Shown in pieces: positions 16,940-25,855 of a stretch of 64,000 nucleotides of DNA. The position numbers were made by a program, and so were the translations under genes. The DNA comes from an uncultured Oscillospiraceae bacterium (GTDB taxonomy: Bacteria > Bacillota > Clostridia > Oscillospirales > Oscillospiraceae). The stretch spans positions 62,001-126,000 of the forward strand of contig CALXDM010000002.1 of assembly GCA_944387065.1 (NCBI GenBank), read 5' to 3'. The notes beneath the pieces were generated by a model, which worked only from the letters and a program-made list of their open reading frames with translations, did no database searches and had not been told where the DNA came from. The first letter of the stretch is position 1, and each line of letters starts with the position of its first letter.

Positions 16940-18430
16940 ATGGTGGAGCAAGCGATATCCAAACTGGTGTCCTACGCCCTGGCCAAGGGGCTGATCCAGC
17001 CCTGTGAGCGCGCCTGGGCAGTCAATGCCATCCTGGAGGTGCTCCGGCTGGATGGCTGGGCCGACCCCGGCCAGGAGTGGGGGGAGGTGAAGCTGGCCCC
17101 GGTGCTGGACCAGCTGCTGGACGACGCCCACCGGCGGGGCGTCCTGCCGGAGGACACCGTGGTCTACCGGGATCTGCTGGACAGCGCCCTCATGGGCCGT
17201 CTCACCCCCCGCCCCGCCCAGGTGATCGAGCGCTTCCAGGCCCTATACCGGGACAGCCCCCAGGCGGCCACCGACTGGTACTATACCTTCAGCCAGGACA
17301 CCAACTATATCCGCCGAGACCGCATCGCCCGGGACGTGCGCTGGAAGACGGACACCCCATACGGCCCACTGGACATCACCATCAACCTATCCAAGCCGGA
17401 AAAGGACCCCAAGGCCATCGCCGCGGCCCGGGATCTGCCCGCCTCCGACTATCCCCGCTGCCAGCTGTGCCGGGAGAACGAGGGCTACGCCGGCCGAGTC
17501 AACCACCCCGCCCGGCAAAACCACCGCGTCATCCCCCTCACCATCCACGGCTCCCCCTGGTTCCTTCAGTACTCCCCATACGTCTACTACAACGAGCACT
17601 GCATCTGCCTGAGCGGCGTCCACACCCCCATGCGCATCGACCGGGACTGCTTTGCCAAGCTGCTGGACTTCGCCGCCCAGTTCCCCCACTACTTCGTGGG
17701 CTCCAACGCCGACCTGCCCATCGTGGGAGGGTCCATCCTGGCCCACGACCACTTCCAGGGCGGGCGCTATACCTTTGCCATGGAGCGTGCCCCGGTGGAG
17801 CGCCCCTTCCCCTTCCCCGGTTATGAGGACATCCAGGCGGGCATCGTGAAATGGCCCATGTCGGTGGTGCGCCTGTCCTGCCCCCGTCCGGAGCGGCTGG
17901 TGGAGCTTGCCGACCGGATCTTGACAGCCTGGCGGGGCTACACCGACCAGTCCGTCGCCCTCTACGCCCAGACCGATGGCGTGCCCCACAACACCATCAC
18001 CCCCATCGCCCGGATGCGCCAGGGCAGCTTTGAGCTGGACCTGGTGCTGCGCAACAACCTGACCACGCCAGAGCATCCCCTGGGCCTGTACCACCCCCAC
18101 GCCGAGCTGCACCACATCAAGAAGGAGAACATCGGGCTGATCGAGGTCATGGGGCTGGCCGTCCTGCCCGCCCGGCTGAAGCAGGAGCTGTCCGCCGTGG
18201 CCCAGGCGCTGGCCTCCGGCAGCGACCTGCGGGAAGATCCCCGCACCGCCCTCCACGCCGACTGGGCGGAGGGGTTCCGGGACCGGTACGCCATCACCCC
18301 GGATAACGCCCTTGGCATCGTCCGGCGGGAGACCGGCCTGGTCTTTGCCCAGGCGCTGGAGCACGCCGGCGTGTTCAAGCGGGATGCGGAGGGGCAGGCC
18401 GCCTTCCTGCGTTTCTTAAGCAGCGTGTGA
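16940..18430 (+). CDS. galT: UDP-glucose--hexose-1-phosphate uridylyltransferase (class II)
   Basis: Exchanges UMP between UDP-glucose and galactose-1-phosphate. 496 aa, the Firmicutes GalT2 type and not the HIT-motif class I enzyme. Family segments: [16 protein letters not shown]-like [49 protein letters not shown], and [25 protein letters not shown]-like C-part. The ATG at 16940 sits 9 nt after AAAGGAGG. Second gene of galKT. Confidence 0.95.
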   Translation: [496 protein letters not shown]

Positions 18431-18527
18431 GACCTGCCGGGTGTGCGCCGGCCCCTGTCCAGGGACAAAGCGGCTCCCCCGCTGTAATCATCCCTGTGCA
18501 AGGTAGCCCCAATCCCCCATGCGGTGC

Positions 18528-18563
18528 AAACAGCCGCCGGGCCTTTTGGCCCGGCGGCTGTTT
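18528..18563. terminator. Bidirectional terminator between galT and nucleotidase
   Basis: 13-bp stem (18531-18543 / 18548-18560) with TTTT loop, flanked by AAA and TTT so it works on both strands for the convergent genes. Confidence 0.85.
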
Positions 18564-18578
18564 CCCATCGGGAGCGTC

Positions 18579-20507
18579 TCAACGCAGGCGGCGCCGGCCC
18601 CCTCCGCGGCGCAGCCGCCGGGTGACCAGCAGGACAACCAGCACCACCAAGCCCAACACCACCAGCCCCACGGCCAGTGCGATGAGGGTGAACCGGTTGG
18701 GATTTTTGAGCAGTTCCACCGGATTCCAGCTGCTGTACACGCTCTTGCGCCCCTCCGGCTGGGCGTAGCGCTCGTCCACCTCCCCGCCCAGAGCCTCCTG
18801 GAGATAGGAGGCCACGGCATACCACTCCTTGAGCTCGTTGCCCTGCTCGTCGCGGAGGATGTAGTCCCCGATCTCCTCCATGGGGATGGGGGTGCCGTCC
18901 GCCGTGCGGGGGGTGACGGAGAGCAGGCCGAAGGAGGTGTCCTCCACCGCCCCCAGCATCTGCACGCAGTACAGCCCCGTCACCACCCGGTACAGCCGGT
19001 CGTCCTCAATCTCCTCCAGCGTGCCGTCCGGCCGGATCAGGTGGGCCTGGGTCACCTTGTTGAAGAGCATCCGGTTGGTGTTGAAAGTGTACGCCGCCCC
19101 GGACACGCACATCCGGGCCGCCGGCATCATGGGGGCCACAGAGGCGTCAATCTCCAGCACCGTGCGCAGCTCCGCCCCGGTGAGGTAGGCCTCCACCAGG
19201 GGGTAGCCGGGCACCCCGTCCGCCCCGATGCCCAGGGAGGCCATGTTGAACACGTCGGACACAGTGATCTCTCCCTGGGGCAGGGAGGCCCGAATCACCC
19301 CCGCCGCCGTCACCGCCAGGTCCACCGGCTCCCCGGTGGCCCGCTGCGCCGCCCAGCGGTAGGCGTCGGTGATCAGGTTGCCCAGGGTCTGCTCCCGGGG
19401 GTCGGCGTAGAGCTGGTCCACACTGCCAAAGCGGTAGGGATTGCGGGCCAGCACCTGGTCAAAGCCCAGCCCGAATCCGCTGAGGTAGTTCTCCTCCACC
19501 TCGCCCTTGGCCCCCTCGATCCAGGCCGCCACCTCCCCGTCCTCCGCCAGGCCGGCGTGGATGGGGATCAGCTCGTAGGAGTCCAGCCTCACCCCGCTGC
19601 CGTCCCAGTCCAGGGTGATCCGGCCCAGGTTCCTGCCATACTCCCCCGCCGAAACGATATAGGTCTCCCCCACCTGGATGGGCCGGTCCAACACGGTGTG
19701 GGTGTGTCCCGAGACGATCAGGTCGATGCCCTCCACCGCCCGGGCCAGCTCATAGTCTTCCCCCCGTCCGCCGTCGGTGCCCGAGTGGGACAGGCAGACC
19801 ACCACCGGCTCCACCCCGTTTTGGGCCAGGCAGTCGGCAGTGGCCTGCTCCACCACCCGCCGGGCGGTGTCCTGCGCGTCGTGTAGCACCATGCCCGACA
19901 TGGGGGCGGAGGCGTGGGCGTCCGTCCCCATCAGGCCGAACACGGCAAACCACACGCCCCCCCGCTCCAGCAGCACGTAGTCGGCCACGCCATAGTCGGC
20001 AAAGGCGTCCCACACTCCCTGGGCGGTTTCGTCATAGCCCGCCTCCCCCTGGGCGGGGGGCAGGTAGTTGGCCTCCACAATGGCGGGCAGGGGATCCCCG
20101 CTGTCCAGGGCGGCCCGGAGCATATCGGTCAGGCCGGAGGCCCGATAGTCATAGTCGTGATTGCCAAAGGTGGCCACGTCATAGCCCATGGCCCCCATGG
20201 CCCGCAGCTCCAGGGCAGAGGTGGCATAGGCGGTCTGGAAGAGGGTGCCCATGGAGAAGTCCCCCCCGTCCAGCAGCAGCGCGTCCGGATACGTCTGGCG
20301 CTGGGCCCGGATGGCGCTCATCAGCCGAGCATAGCCGCCGTACGGCTCCCCATCCTCCCCGGCGGCGGGCAGCAGGTGGGAGTGCAGGTCGTGGGTGAAC
20401 AGCACCGTGACCTGGCTGCCGGACGACTGCCCGGCGGCCAGGGGCGCCACGGCCAGCGCCAGTAGCATGGACAGCAGCAGCACCGACAAACGACGATACA
20501 GCTTCAT
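18579..20507 (-). CDS. Bifunctional metallophosphatase/5'-nucleotidase, membrane-anchored
   Basis: 642 aa exported enzyme, likely hydrolysing nucleotides or sugar nucleotides outside the membrane. N-terminal signal peptide (residues 1-26). Calcineurin-like metal motifs: FTHDLHSHL, DGGDFSMG, TFGNHDYDY, VCLSHSGTDGG, and SGHTH. C-terminal 5'-nucleotidase domain (GNLITDAYRWAAQRATG, VFNMASLGIG). A C-terminal helix (FTLIALAVGLVVLGLVVLVV) followed by Arg-rich tail anchors it. Single gene with RBS AGGAGG. Confidence 0.93.
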   Translation of the reverse strand: MKLYRRLSVLLLSMLLALAVAPLAAGQSSGSQVTVLFTHDLHSHLLPAAGEDGEPYGGYARLMSAIRAQRQTYPDALLLDGGDFSMGTLFQTAYATSALELRAMGAMGYDVATFGNHDYDYRASGLTDMLRAALDSGDPLPAIVEANYLPPAQGEAGYDETAQGVWDAFADYGVADYVLLERGGVWFAVFGLMGTDAHASAPMSGMVLHDAQDTARRVVEQATADCLAQNGVEPVVVCLSHSGTDGGRGEDYELARAVEGIDLIVSGHTHTVLDRPIQVGETYIVSAGEYGRNLGRITLDWDGSGVRLDSYELIPIHAGLAEDGEVAAWIEGAKGEVEENYLSGFGLGFDQVLARNPYRFGSVDQLYADPREQTLGNLITDAYRWAAQRATGEPVDLAVTAAGVIRASLPQGEITVSDVFNMASLGIGADGVPGYPLVEAYLTGAELRTVLEIDASVAPMMPAARMCVSGAAYTFNTNRMLFNKVTQAHLIRPDGTLEEIEDDRLYRVVTGLYCVQMLGAVEDTSFGLLSVTPRTADGTPIPMEEIGDYILRDEQGNELKEWYAVASYLQEALGGEVDERYAQPEGRKSVYSSWNPVELLKNPNRFTLIALAVGLVVLGLVVLVVLLVTRRLRRGGGRRRLR

Positions 20508-20583
20508 CAGACTCCTCCTTGTTGACCGTTCGGTTTTTCGCCCCTATTTTGACACAAAGCATGCCAAATGGCAAGGGCGGAAC

Positions 20584-20607
20584 GCCCCGCCGGGAACCCG
20601 GCGGGGC
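20584..20607 (-). terminator. Terminator hairpin after the rhomboid-like gene
   Basis: Perfect 11-bp GC stem 20584-20594 / 20597-20607 with 2-nt loop, just downstream of the minus-strand stop at 20619. T tract poor. Confidence 0.6.
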
Positions 20608-20618
20608 GGCGTCAGGCG

Positions 20619-21470
20619 CTATTCCTCCTGATGGATGTGGACATGGCGGTTGATGTGCTCGGCGCAGTAGCAGTGGTAGCCGTCGCACCGGGAGCAGTAG
20701 CGAAACTCCATATCCGGGTCGTCCAGATCGGTCAGGCCGCACACCGCGCACTTGTGCCGGTAGTGCTGGCCGGCCCGCTCTTGCTGCTTCTGAGCCTTCT
20801 TGAACTGGACCACCTTGGGACTGTGCCGCCGGCGGGCAAGGCCCAGCTTGGTCGACCAGAAGGGCCAGGTGAAGATGAAGTAGTTGACAAAGCTGGCCAG
20901 AGGAAGCAGGGCGTACACCCAGATTCCGTCCCTGGCAAAGTTGATCACGTCCACCAGGATCAGCCCCACGTCAATCAGAGCCAGCCACTTCATCTTGATG
21001 GGCACCACGAAGAACAGCAGCACCTGCATCTCCCCGTACAAGGTGGCAATGACCAGGAAGATGGACAGGTTGACATAGTAGATGCTGCTGTACCCCAGGA
21101 GCAGCCCCGAAAGGATGGACAGCACCACGCCGGAAAGATAGAACAGGCTGAACTTAGCCGTGCCCCACTCCCGCTCCAGCATGGAGCCGATCCAATAGTA
21201 GAAGTAGCAGCTGAGCAGCAAGAAGAAGGGGTTGGTCCTGTTGCTGGGTATGAAGAGGAAGGTGACCAGCCGCCACAGCTGCCCCTGAAACAGAGGCGTC
21301 CGATACAGGGGCAGCCAATAAAGGGACAGCAGCCCGCTGAAAAACAGGTCCAGCAGGAACACCGCCGCCTGGCCCACCACCAGGTAGAGCATCAGGTTGG
21401 GGATGCCAAACCTGGGGTGTTTGGCACAGAACCGGTCGATAAGACCGTAGCTGTTGTTTGGATAGATCAC
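20619..21470 (-). CDS. Rhomboid-like membrane protein with C-terminal Cys/His zinc-binding tail
   Basis: 283 aa. Six predicted membrane helices in the first 200 residues with rhomboid-like features (QLWRLVTFLFIP, GSMLEREWGTAKFSLFYLSG). The catalytic GxSG motif expected in TM4 is absent: the region reads YVNLSIFLVIATLYGE, so it may be an inactive rhomboid. The C-terminus is soluble, basic, then CAVCGLTD...YCSRCDGYHCYCAEHINRH, a probable zinc ribbon. Function unknown. Standalone gene. Confidence 0.75.
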   Translation of the reverse strand: MIYPNNSYGLIDRFCAKHPRFGIPNLMLYLVVGQAAVFLLDLFFSGLLSLYWLPLYRTPLFQGQLWRLVTFLFIPSNRTNPFFLLLSCYFYYWIGSMLEREWGTAKFSLFYLSGVVLSILSGLLLGYSSIYYVNLSIFLVIATLYGEMQVLLFFVVPIKMKWLALIDVGLILVDVINFARDGIWVYALLPLASFVNYFIFTWPFWSTKLGLARRRHSPKVVQFKKAQKQQERAGQHYRHKCAVCGLTDLDDPDMEFRYCSRCDGYHCYCAEHINRHVHIHQEE

Positions 21471-21573
21471 TGGGGCCCTCCTCCTTGCCGTTTACGCGTG
21501 TGGGGTATTGTACCGCAGACCGGCGCCAAAGTTGTCAACAAACTGTAAATCCTGCCCTCCATGGGACAGGCCG

Positions 21574-24228
21574 TCAGTGGGCCTGGGCCCAGGTCCTGCC
21601 CGCCTTGGCCTGGGCCACCAGGGGAACGGCCAACTGGACCACCGCCTCCATCTCCCCCTCCAGCAGGGCCTTGACCTGCTCGGCCTCCTCCTGGGGGCAC
21701 TCCACGATGAGCTCGTCGTGGACCTGGAGCACCAGCCGGGCCTCCAGCCCCGCCGCCGCCAGGGCTGCGTCCACCCGGAGCATGGCCAGCTTGATGATGT
21801 CCGCCGCGGTGCCCTGGATGGGCATATTCAGCGCCACCCGCTCCCCAAAGGACCGGGTGTTGAAGTTGGAGCTTTTCAACTCGGGCAGCCAGCGCCGCCG
21901 GCCATACAAGGTGGACACATAGCCGTCGGCCCGCCCCTGCTCCACCACCCGATCCATATAGGCCCGCACCCCGGCGTAATGGGCAAAGTACTTGTCCATA
22001 TACTCCTTGGCCTGGGCCATGGTGACGTGCAGGTCGTCGGCCAGGGCAAAGGCGGAGATGCCGTAGACGATGCCGAAGTTCACCGCCTTGGCCGCCCGGC
22101 GCATCTGCCCCGTCACCTGGTCAGGGGCCACTCCGAACACCTGGCTGGCGGTGACGGTGTGCACGTCCACCCCCTGGTTGAAAGCGGCGATAAGGGCCTG
22201 GTCCCCCGAGATATGGGCCAACAGGCGCAGCTCGATCTGGGCGTAGTCCGCGTCCACCAGCACTCGCCCCTCTGGGGCCACGAACATGGTACGCATCTCC
22301 GCCCCCAGGGGGGTGCGCACGGGGATGTTTTGCAGGTTGGGCTCGGTGGAGGACAGCCGCCCGGTGGCGGTGACGGTATTCTGAAAGCTGGTGTGGATGC
22401 GCCCGTCCGGGCCGATGAGCTTGCCCAGCCCCTCCACATAGGTGGAGTTAAGCTTGGTCAGCTGCCGGTACTCCAACACATGGGCCACGATCTCGTGGCG
22501 GGGGGCCAGCTTCTCCAGCACCTCGGCGCTGGTGGAGTAGCCCGTCTTGGTCCTCTTCACCGGGGGCAGACCCAGCTTGTCAAACAGAATGTGCCCCAGC
22601 TGCTTGGTGGACAGGATGTTGAACTGCTCCCCCGCCAGGTCGTAGATGGCCGCCTGCTCCCGCCCGATGCCGTCGGTGAGCAGCTCCCCAAACCGGGCCA
22701 GCGCCCCCCGGTCCACCTGGAAGCCCGCTCGCTCCATCCGGGCCAGCACCGGGCACAGGGGCAGGTCGATCTCATAGCAGGCCCGCTCCAGCCCCAGCGC
22801 TTGGATATTCCCCTTCTGCTTCTGATACAGCGCCTCCACCAAGGCCGTGTGGCTCATCAGCGCCCCCAGGGACTGCGTCATGTCCGTCAGGGGGGAGAAC
22901 GCGTCCGGCTCCTGGTAGAGCTGGGCCTTCGGCAGCTCCGCGTTGAACTGGCTCACCGCAAGCTTTTCCAGCTCATAGCTGCCGTCGGTGGGGGCGAGCA
23001 GGTAGGCCCCGATTGCAGTGTCGAACACAAAGCCCTCCAGACCCAGCCCCGCCTGGAGCAGCTGCCCCATCAGGCCCTTGCAGTCGTGGGTCACCTTCTT
23101 GATCTGGGGGGAGAAGAAGCCCTGGAGAAAGGCCTGGTAGCCGTCCAGCCTGTCCTCCAGCAGCACCGCGGCCCGGCCGCTCTGCTCATCCCCCCACTCC
23201 ACGCACATCCCCCGCAGCTCAGGCAGGGCCAGGAAGGACACATGGTCCCGCCCCCGCCAGAGCTCCAGCAGCTGCCTGGCCCGGTCGGCGCTCTCCACCA
23301 GCTCGCTTTCACAAACGCCCCCATAGCCGCCCTGCTCCCCCTTGACCTCTCCCTGGCCGCTCAGGCCCAGCCGGTCAATGAGCTTGGCAAACTCCAGGCG
23401 CAGCAGCAACTGATACAGGGCGGGCTCGTCAAAGGGCCTTCTGGCCGTGTCCTCCAGGCGGAAGTCCAACGGGGCGTCCCGGTGGATGGTGGCCAGCTCA
23501 TAGCTCATCTGGGCCGCTTCCCGCCCCTCCTCCAGCTTCTTGCGCACCGCCGGCTTGGCCTCCACCTGGTCCAGGCCGGCATACAGCCGCTTGACGTCGG
23601 GGCACTGGGCCAGCAGGGCCATGGCGGTCTTCTCCCCGATGCCCTTCACCCCGGGGATGTTGTCGCTGGCGTCCCCCATGAGGGCCTTGAGGTCGATCAT
23701 GTGGATGGGGTCAAAGCCATACTGTTCCCGGAAGGCCTGGGGGGTCATGTCCCGGGTGGTGGTCTGCCCCATGCGGGTGGACACCAGCTTGACGGTGACA
23801 TGCTCGTCGATGAGCTGCAGCGCATCCTTGTCCCCGGTGACCACCACCGTGTCCCATCCCTGCGCCGCGGCGGCGGCGGACATGGTTCCCAGCAGGTCGT
23901 CCGCCTCCCAGCCCGCCAGCTCGTAGCGGCGGATGTTCATGGCGTCCAGCACCTGCTTGAGCACCGGCATCTGGGCGGCCAACTCCTCGGGCATCCCCTT
24001 GCGCTGGGCCTTGTATCCCTCGTAGGCCAGGTGGCGGAAGGTGGGCGCGCGCATATCAAAGGTCACCGCCAGGCCATCCGGCTTCTCCTCGTCCAGCAGC
24101 TTGAGCAGGATGTTTAAAAAGCCGAAAATGGCGTTGGTTGGCAGCCCGTCCCGGGTGGACAGGTTCTGACTGACCCCGTAGAAGGCCCGGTTGACGATGG
24201 AGTTGCCGTCGATGGCCATCAGCTTCAT
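21574..24228 (-). CDS. polA: DNA polymerase I
   Basis: Repair and Okazaki-fragment-processing polymerase, 884 aa. N-terminal 5'-3' exonuclease (GNSIVNRAFYG, AGWEADDLLGT, GDASDNIPGVKGIGEKTA). The middle 3'-5' exonuclease-like domain lacks the D-x-E pair (VEWGDE region), as in other Gram-positive enzymes, so it is probably non-proofreading. The polymerase domain has motif A DADYAQIELRLLAH, motif B RRAAKAVNFGIVYG and motif C QVHDELIVE. RBS AGGAGGGG before the ATG. Confidence 0.97.
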   Translation of the reverse strand: MKLMAIDGNSIVNRAFYGVSQNLSTRDGLPTNAIFGFLNILLKLLDEEKPDGLAVTFDMRAPTFRHLAYEGYKAQRKGMPEELAAQMPVLKQVLDAMNIRRYELAGWEADDLLGTMSAAAAAQGWDTVVVTGDKDALQLIDEHVTVKLVSTRMGQTTTRDMTPQAFREQYGFDPIHMIDLKALMGDASDNIPGVKGIGEKTAMALLAQCPDVKRLYAGLDQVEAKPAVRKKLEEGREAAQMSYELATIHRDAPLDFRLEDTARRPFDEPALYQLLLRLEFAKLIDRLGLSGQGEVKGEQGGYGGVCESELVESADRARQLLELWRGRDHVSFLALPELRGMCVEWGDEQSGRAAVLLEDRLDGYQAFLQGFFSPQIKKVTHDCKGLMGQLLQAGLGLEGFVFDTAIGAYLLAPTDGSYELEKLAVSQFNAELPKAQLYQEPDAFSPLTDMTQSLGALMSHTALVEALYQKQKGNIQALGLERACYEIDLPLCPVLARMERAGFQVDRGALARFGELLTDGIGREQAAIYDLAGEQFNILSTKQLGHILFDKLGLPPVKRTKTGYSTSAEVLEKLAPRHEIVAHVLEYRQLTKLNSTYVEGLGKLIGPDGRIHTSFQNTVTATGRLSSTEPNLQNIPVRTPLGAEMRTMFVAPEGRVLVDADYAQIELRLLAHISGDQALIAAFNQGVDVHTVTASQVFGVAPDQVTGQMRRAAKAVNFGIVYGISAFALADDLHVTMAQAKEYMDKYFAHYAGVRAYMDRVVEQGRADGYVSTLYGRRRWLPELKSSNFNTRSFGERVALNMPIQGTAADIIKLAMLRVDAALAAAGLEARLVLQVHDELIVECPQEEAEQVKALLEGEMEAVVQLAVPLVAQAKAGRTWAQAH

Positions 24229-24357
24229 GGAACCCCTCCTGCCTGTGATCCGGGAGCCGGATGACCAGGCCCGCCGGCTCGGCCCGCTCCCATGGGATAT
24301 TCAATTTGAAAGTATACCATCTCCCGCCCCGTTCGGCAAGCCCCATTCCCCCACGGC

Positions 24358-24391
24358 AAAGGGCCCGGAGGCTTACGCCTCCGGGCCCTTT
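24358..24391. terminator. Terminator between the lysis cassette and polA
   Basis: 12-bp perfect stem 24361-24372 / 24377-24388, 4-nt loop, flanked by AAA and TTT. Same stem sequence as 4397-4424. Confidence 0.8.
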
Positions 24392-24401
24392 GGCTGACCG
24401 C

Positions 24402-25250
24402 TCAGGCATCCGCCTGCCGCCCCTGCTCCAGCCGATCCAGGATGGTCACCAGCTCCTCCCGAGTGCAGAAGCTTTGATAGGCGAAGTCGGACACGCCGTC
24501 CCCGTCCAGATCGCCCATTCCCTGAAGGATGCCCTTCTGCTCCGCCCAGGCCCGGCTGTCCGCCGACCAGTCGGAGGGCGCCCGCAGCGCCCGGCGGCTG
24601 AGGTAGTCCTCCAGCATGGCGTCAAACTGTTCCTGTGTCATCTCCTCGTCCTCCATTTCCCGGGCCACGTCGGCCCTGAAGTCGTCCATGCTCTTCCCAA
24701 ACTTTGGGAACCAATGCTCCACGTCGGCGTGGTTGGACGCCATGCCCAGCCGGCAGCCCTCGCTGTGGCAGAGCACCACCTGGGGGTCCCGGGGATCCAA
24801 CCCGTACAGCCGGCACAGATGGGCAGTCAGCTCCACCGCCTCTTGATAGGCCTGGGCAAAGTATCCCTCGTCGTCCAGCCCATCCTCGCAGATCTCAAAG
24901 GAGATGTGGGTGTTGTTGGCCGAGGGCCGGGTGGTCCCGTTGCCCGCGTGCCAGCCCCGCATATTCCACGGCAGGGTCTGGACGGAGGCGATGGAGCCGT
25001 CGGCCAGCTTGCCGATGAAGGCATGGACGCAGGCGTTGGTGCCCGGCCGGTTCCAGTCGTTACCGTTTCGGTTGTACCCCAGCGCGGCGATGAGCCCGTC
25101 GTAGTCCGCCGTCCCCTCCAGAGGCTGGACATACCGTCCCAGGGCGGGGTTGTTGGCCCCGGTGGAGTGGACCATCACCCCCTGGGGGGTGATGGTCTGT
25201 CCCGCCTGATAGCAGTCGTTCCCCGTCAGCAGGCACCGGAGCAGCTTCAT
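24402..25250 (-). CDS. N-acetylmuramoyl-L-alanine amidase (endolysin-like)
   Basis: About 282 aa. Amidase_2/PGRP-type zinc amidase: MVHSTGANNPALGRYVQP (first zinc His), VHAFIGKLADGSI, WHAGNG, HISFEICEDG, and CHSEGCRLG-NHADVEHWFP (last ligands). C-terminal part (residues about 225-282) has DWSADSRAWAEQKGILQG, resembling a cell-wall/SLH-like repeat. No signal peptide, so it would need a holin for export. The ATG at 25250 overlaps the holin-like gene stop (ATGA). Confidence 0.88.
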   Translation of the reverse strand: MKLLRCLLTGNDCYQAGQTITPQGVMVHSTGANNPALGRYVQPLEGTADYDGLIAALGYNRNGNDWNRPGTNACVHAFIGKLADGSIASVQTLPWNMRGWHAGNGTTRPSANNTHISFEICEDGLDDEGYFAQAYQEAVELTAHLCRLYGLDPRDPQVVLCHSEGCRLGMASNHADVEHWFPKFGKSMDDFRADVAREMEDEEMTQEQFDAMLEDYLSRRALRAPSDWSADSRAWAEQKGILQGMGDLDGDGVSDFAYQSFCTREELVTILDRLEQGRQADA

Positions 25251-25531
25251 TCCGCCTTCCCTCCCGAAGCCCCCGATGTTCCCGAAGTCCCCGAGGCCGC
25301 CTGGATCTGCCGCTCCGACTGAGTGCCGAAATAGAAGGCAATGATCACCGTGTACACCGTCATGAAGTCCTGGTCCACCCCTCTGGTGAAGGCCAGCACC
25401 GCAAAGACCGCCGTCAGGGCCAGGGTCACCAGGCTCTTCACCGACAGCAGACGGGCCAACCTCTGCTTCCAATCCATCTGTTCCATCTCAACGCTCCCTT
25501 CTTTCTCCCGATCCTGTCGGGTCTCTGTCAT
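25247..25531 (-). CDS. Phage holin-like protein
   Basis: 94 aa with a hydrophobic pair (SLVTLALTAVFAVLAFTRGV, FMTVYTVIIAFYFGTQSERQ) matching small phage holins of Firmicutes. Low-complexity Gly/Ser/Thr tail. The start at 25531 is coupled to the previous stop (ATGA); an internal ATG at 25486 (MEQMDWKQ) is an equally plausible start. Middle gene of a three-gene lysis module. Confidence 0.72.
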   Translation of the reverse strand: MTETRQDREKEGSVEMEQMDWKQRLARLLSVKSLVTLALTAVFAVLAFTRGVDQDFMTVYTVIIAFYFGTQSERQIQAASGTSGTSGASGGKAE

Positions 25532-25749
25532 GGGTTTCTCTCCGCGCGCAACCGGTCCAGGTCGTCCTGCTGCTCCGACAGCTTCACCTCAACCACAGCT
25601 ATGCGCTCGATGACGCTGTTGTGCTTGTCCACCTTCTTCTCCAGCTGCTCAATGCGGTAGTTGGTCAGCCGGTTGGCCGCCAAGATCCCACCCAAGCTAC
25701 CCACCCCGGTCCCAATCAGGGCAATGGCCGCCACAATGATCTCCGTCAC
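25528..25749 (-). CDS. Hemolysin XhlA-like / phage small membrane protein
   Basis: 73 aa from a GTG start at 25749 preceded by GGGGGAGGG. One N-terminal hydrophobic helix (IIVAAIALIGTGVGSLGGIL) then a charged coiled coil (RIEQLEKKVDKHNSVIERI). Topology is reversed relative to classic XhlA, whose helix is C-terminal, so the name is tentative. First gene of the lysis-type cassette. Confidence 0.6.
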   Translation of the reverse strand: MTEIIVAAIALIGTGVGSLGGILAANRLTNYRIEQLEKKVDKHNSVIERIAVVEVKLSEQQDDLDRLRAERNP

Positions 25750-25788
25750 ACCGTTCCCTCCCCCTATCCGGCAAGCCCAAAGCAATAG

Positions 25789-25817
25789 TTGCCCATCGCC
25801 GTGCAAAGTGTTATAAT
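25789..25817 (+). promoter_or_regulatory. Promoter of prfC
   Basis: TTGCCC (25789-25794), 17-nt spacer, TATAAT (25812-25817), about 32 nt before the ribosome-binding site. Confidence 0.7.
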
Positions 25818-25855
25818 CTTTGCCAACATCGCCATCATCTTGGAGGTCGTTTCTC

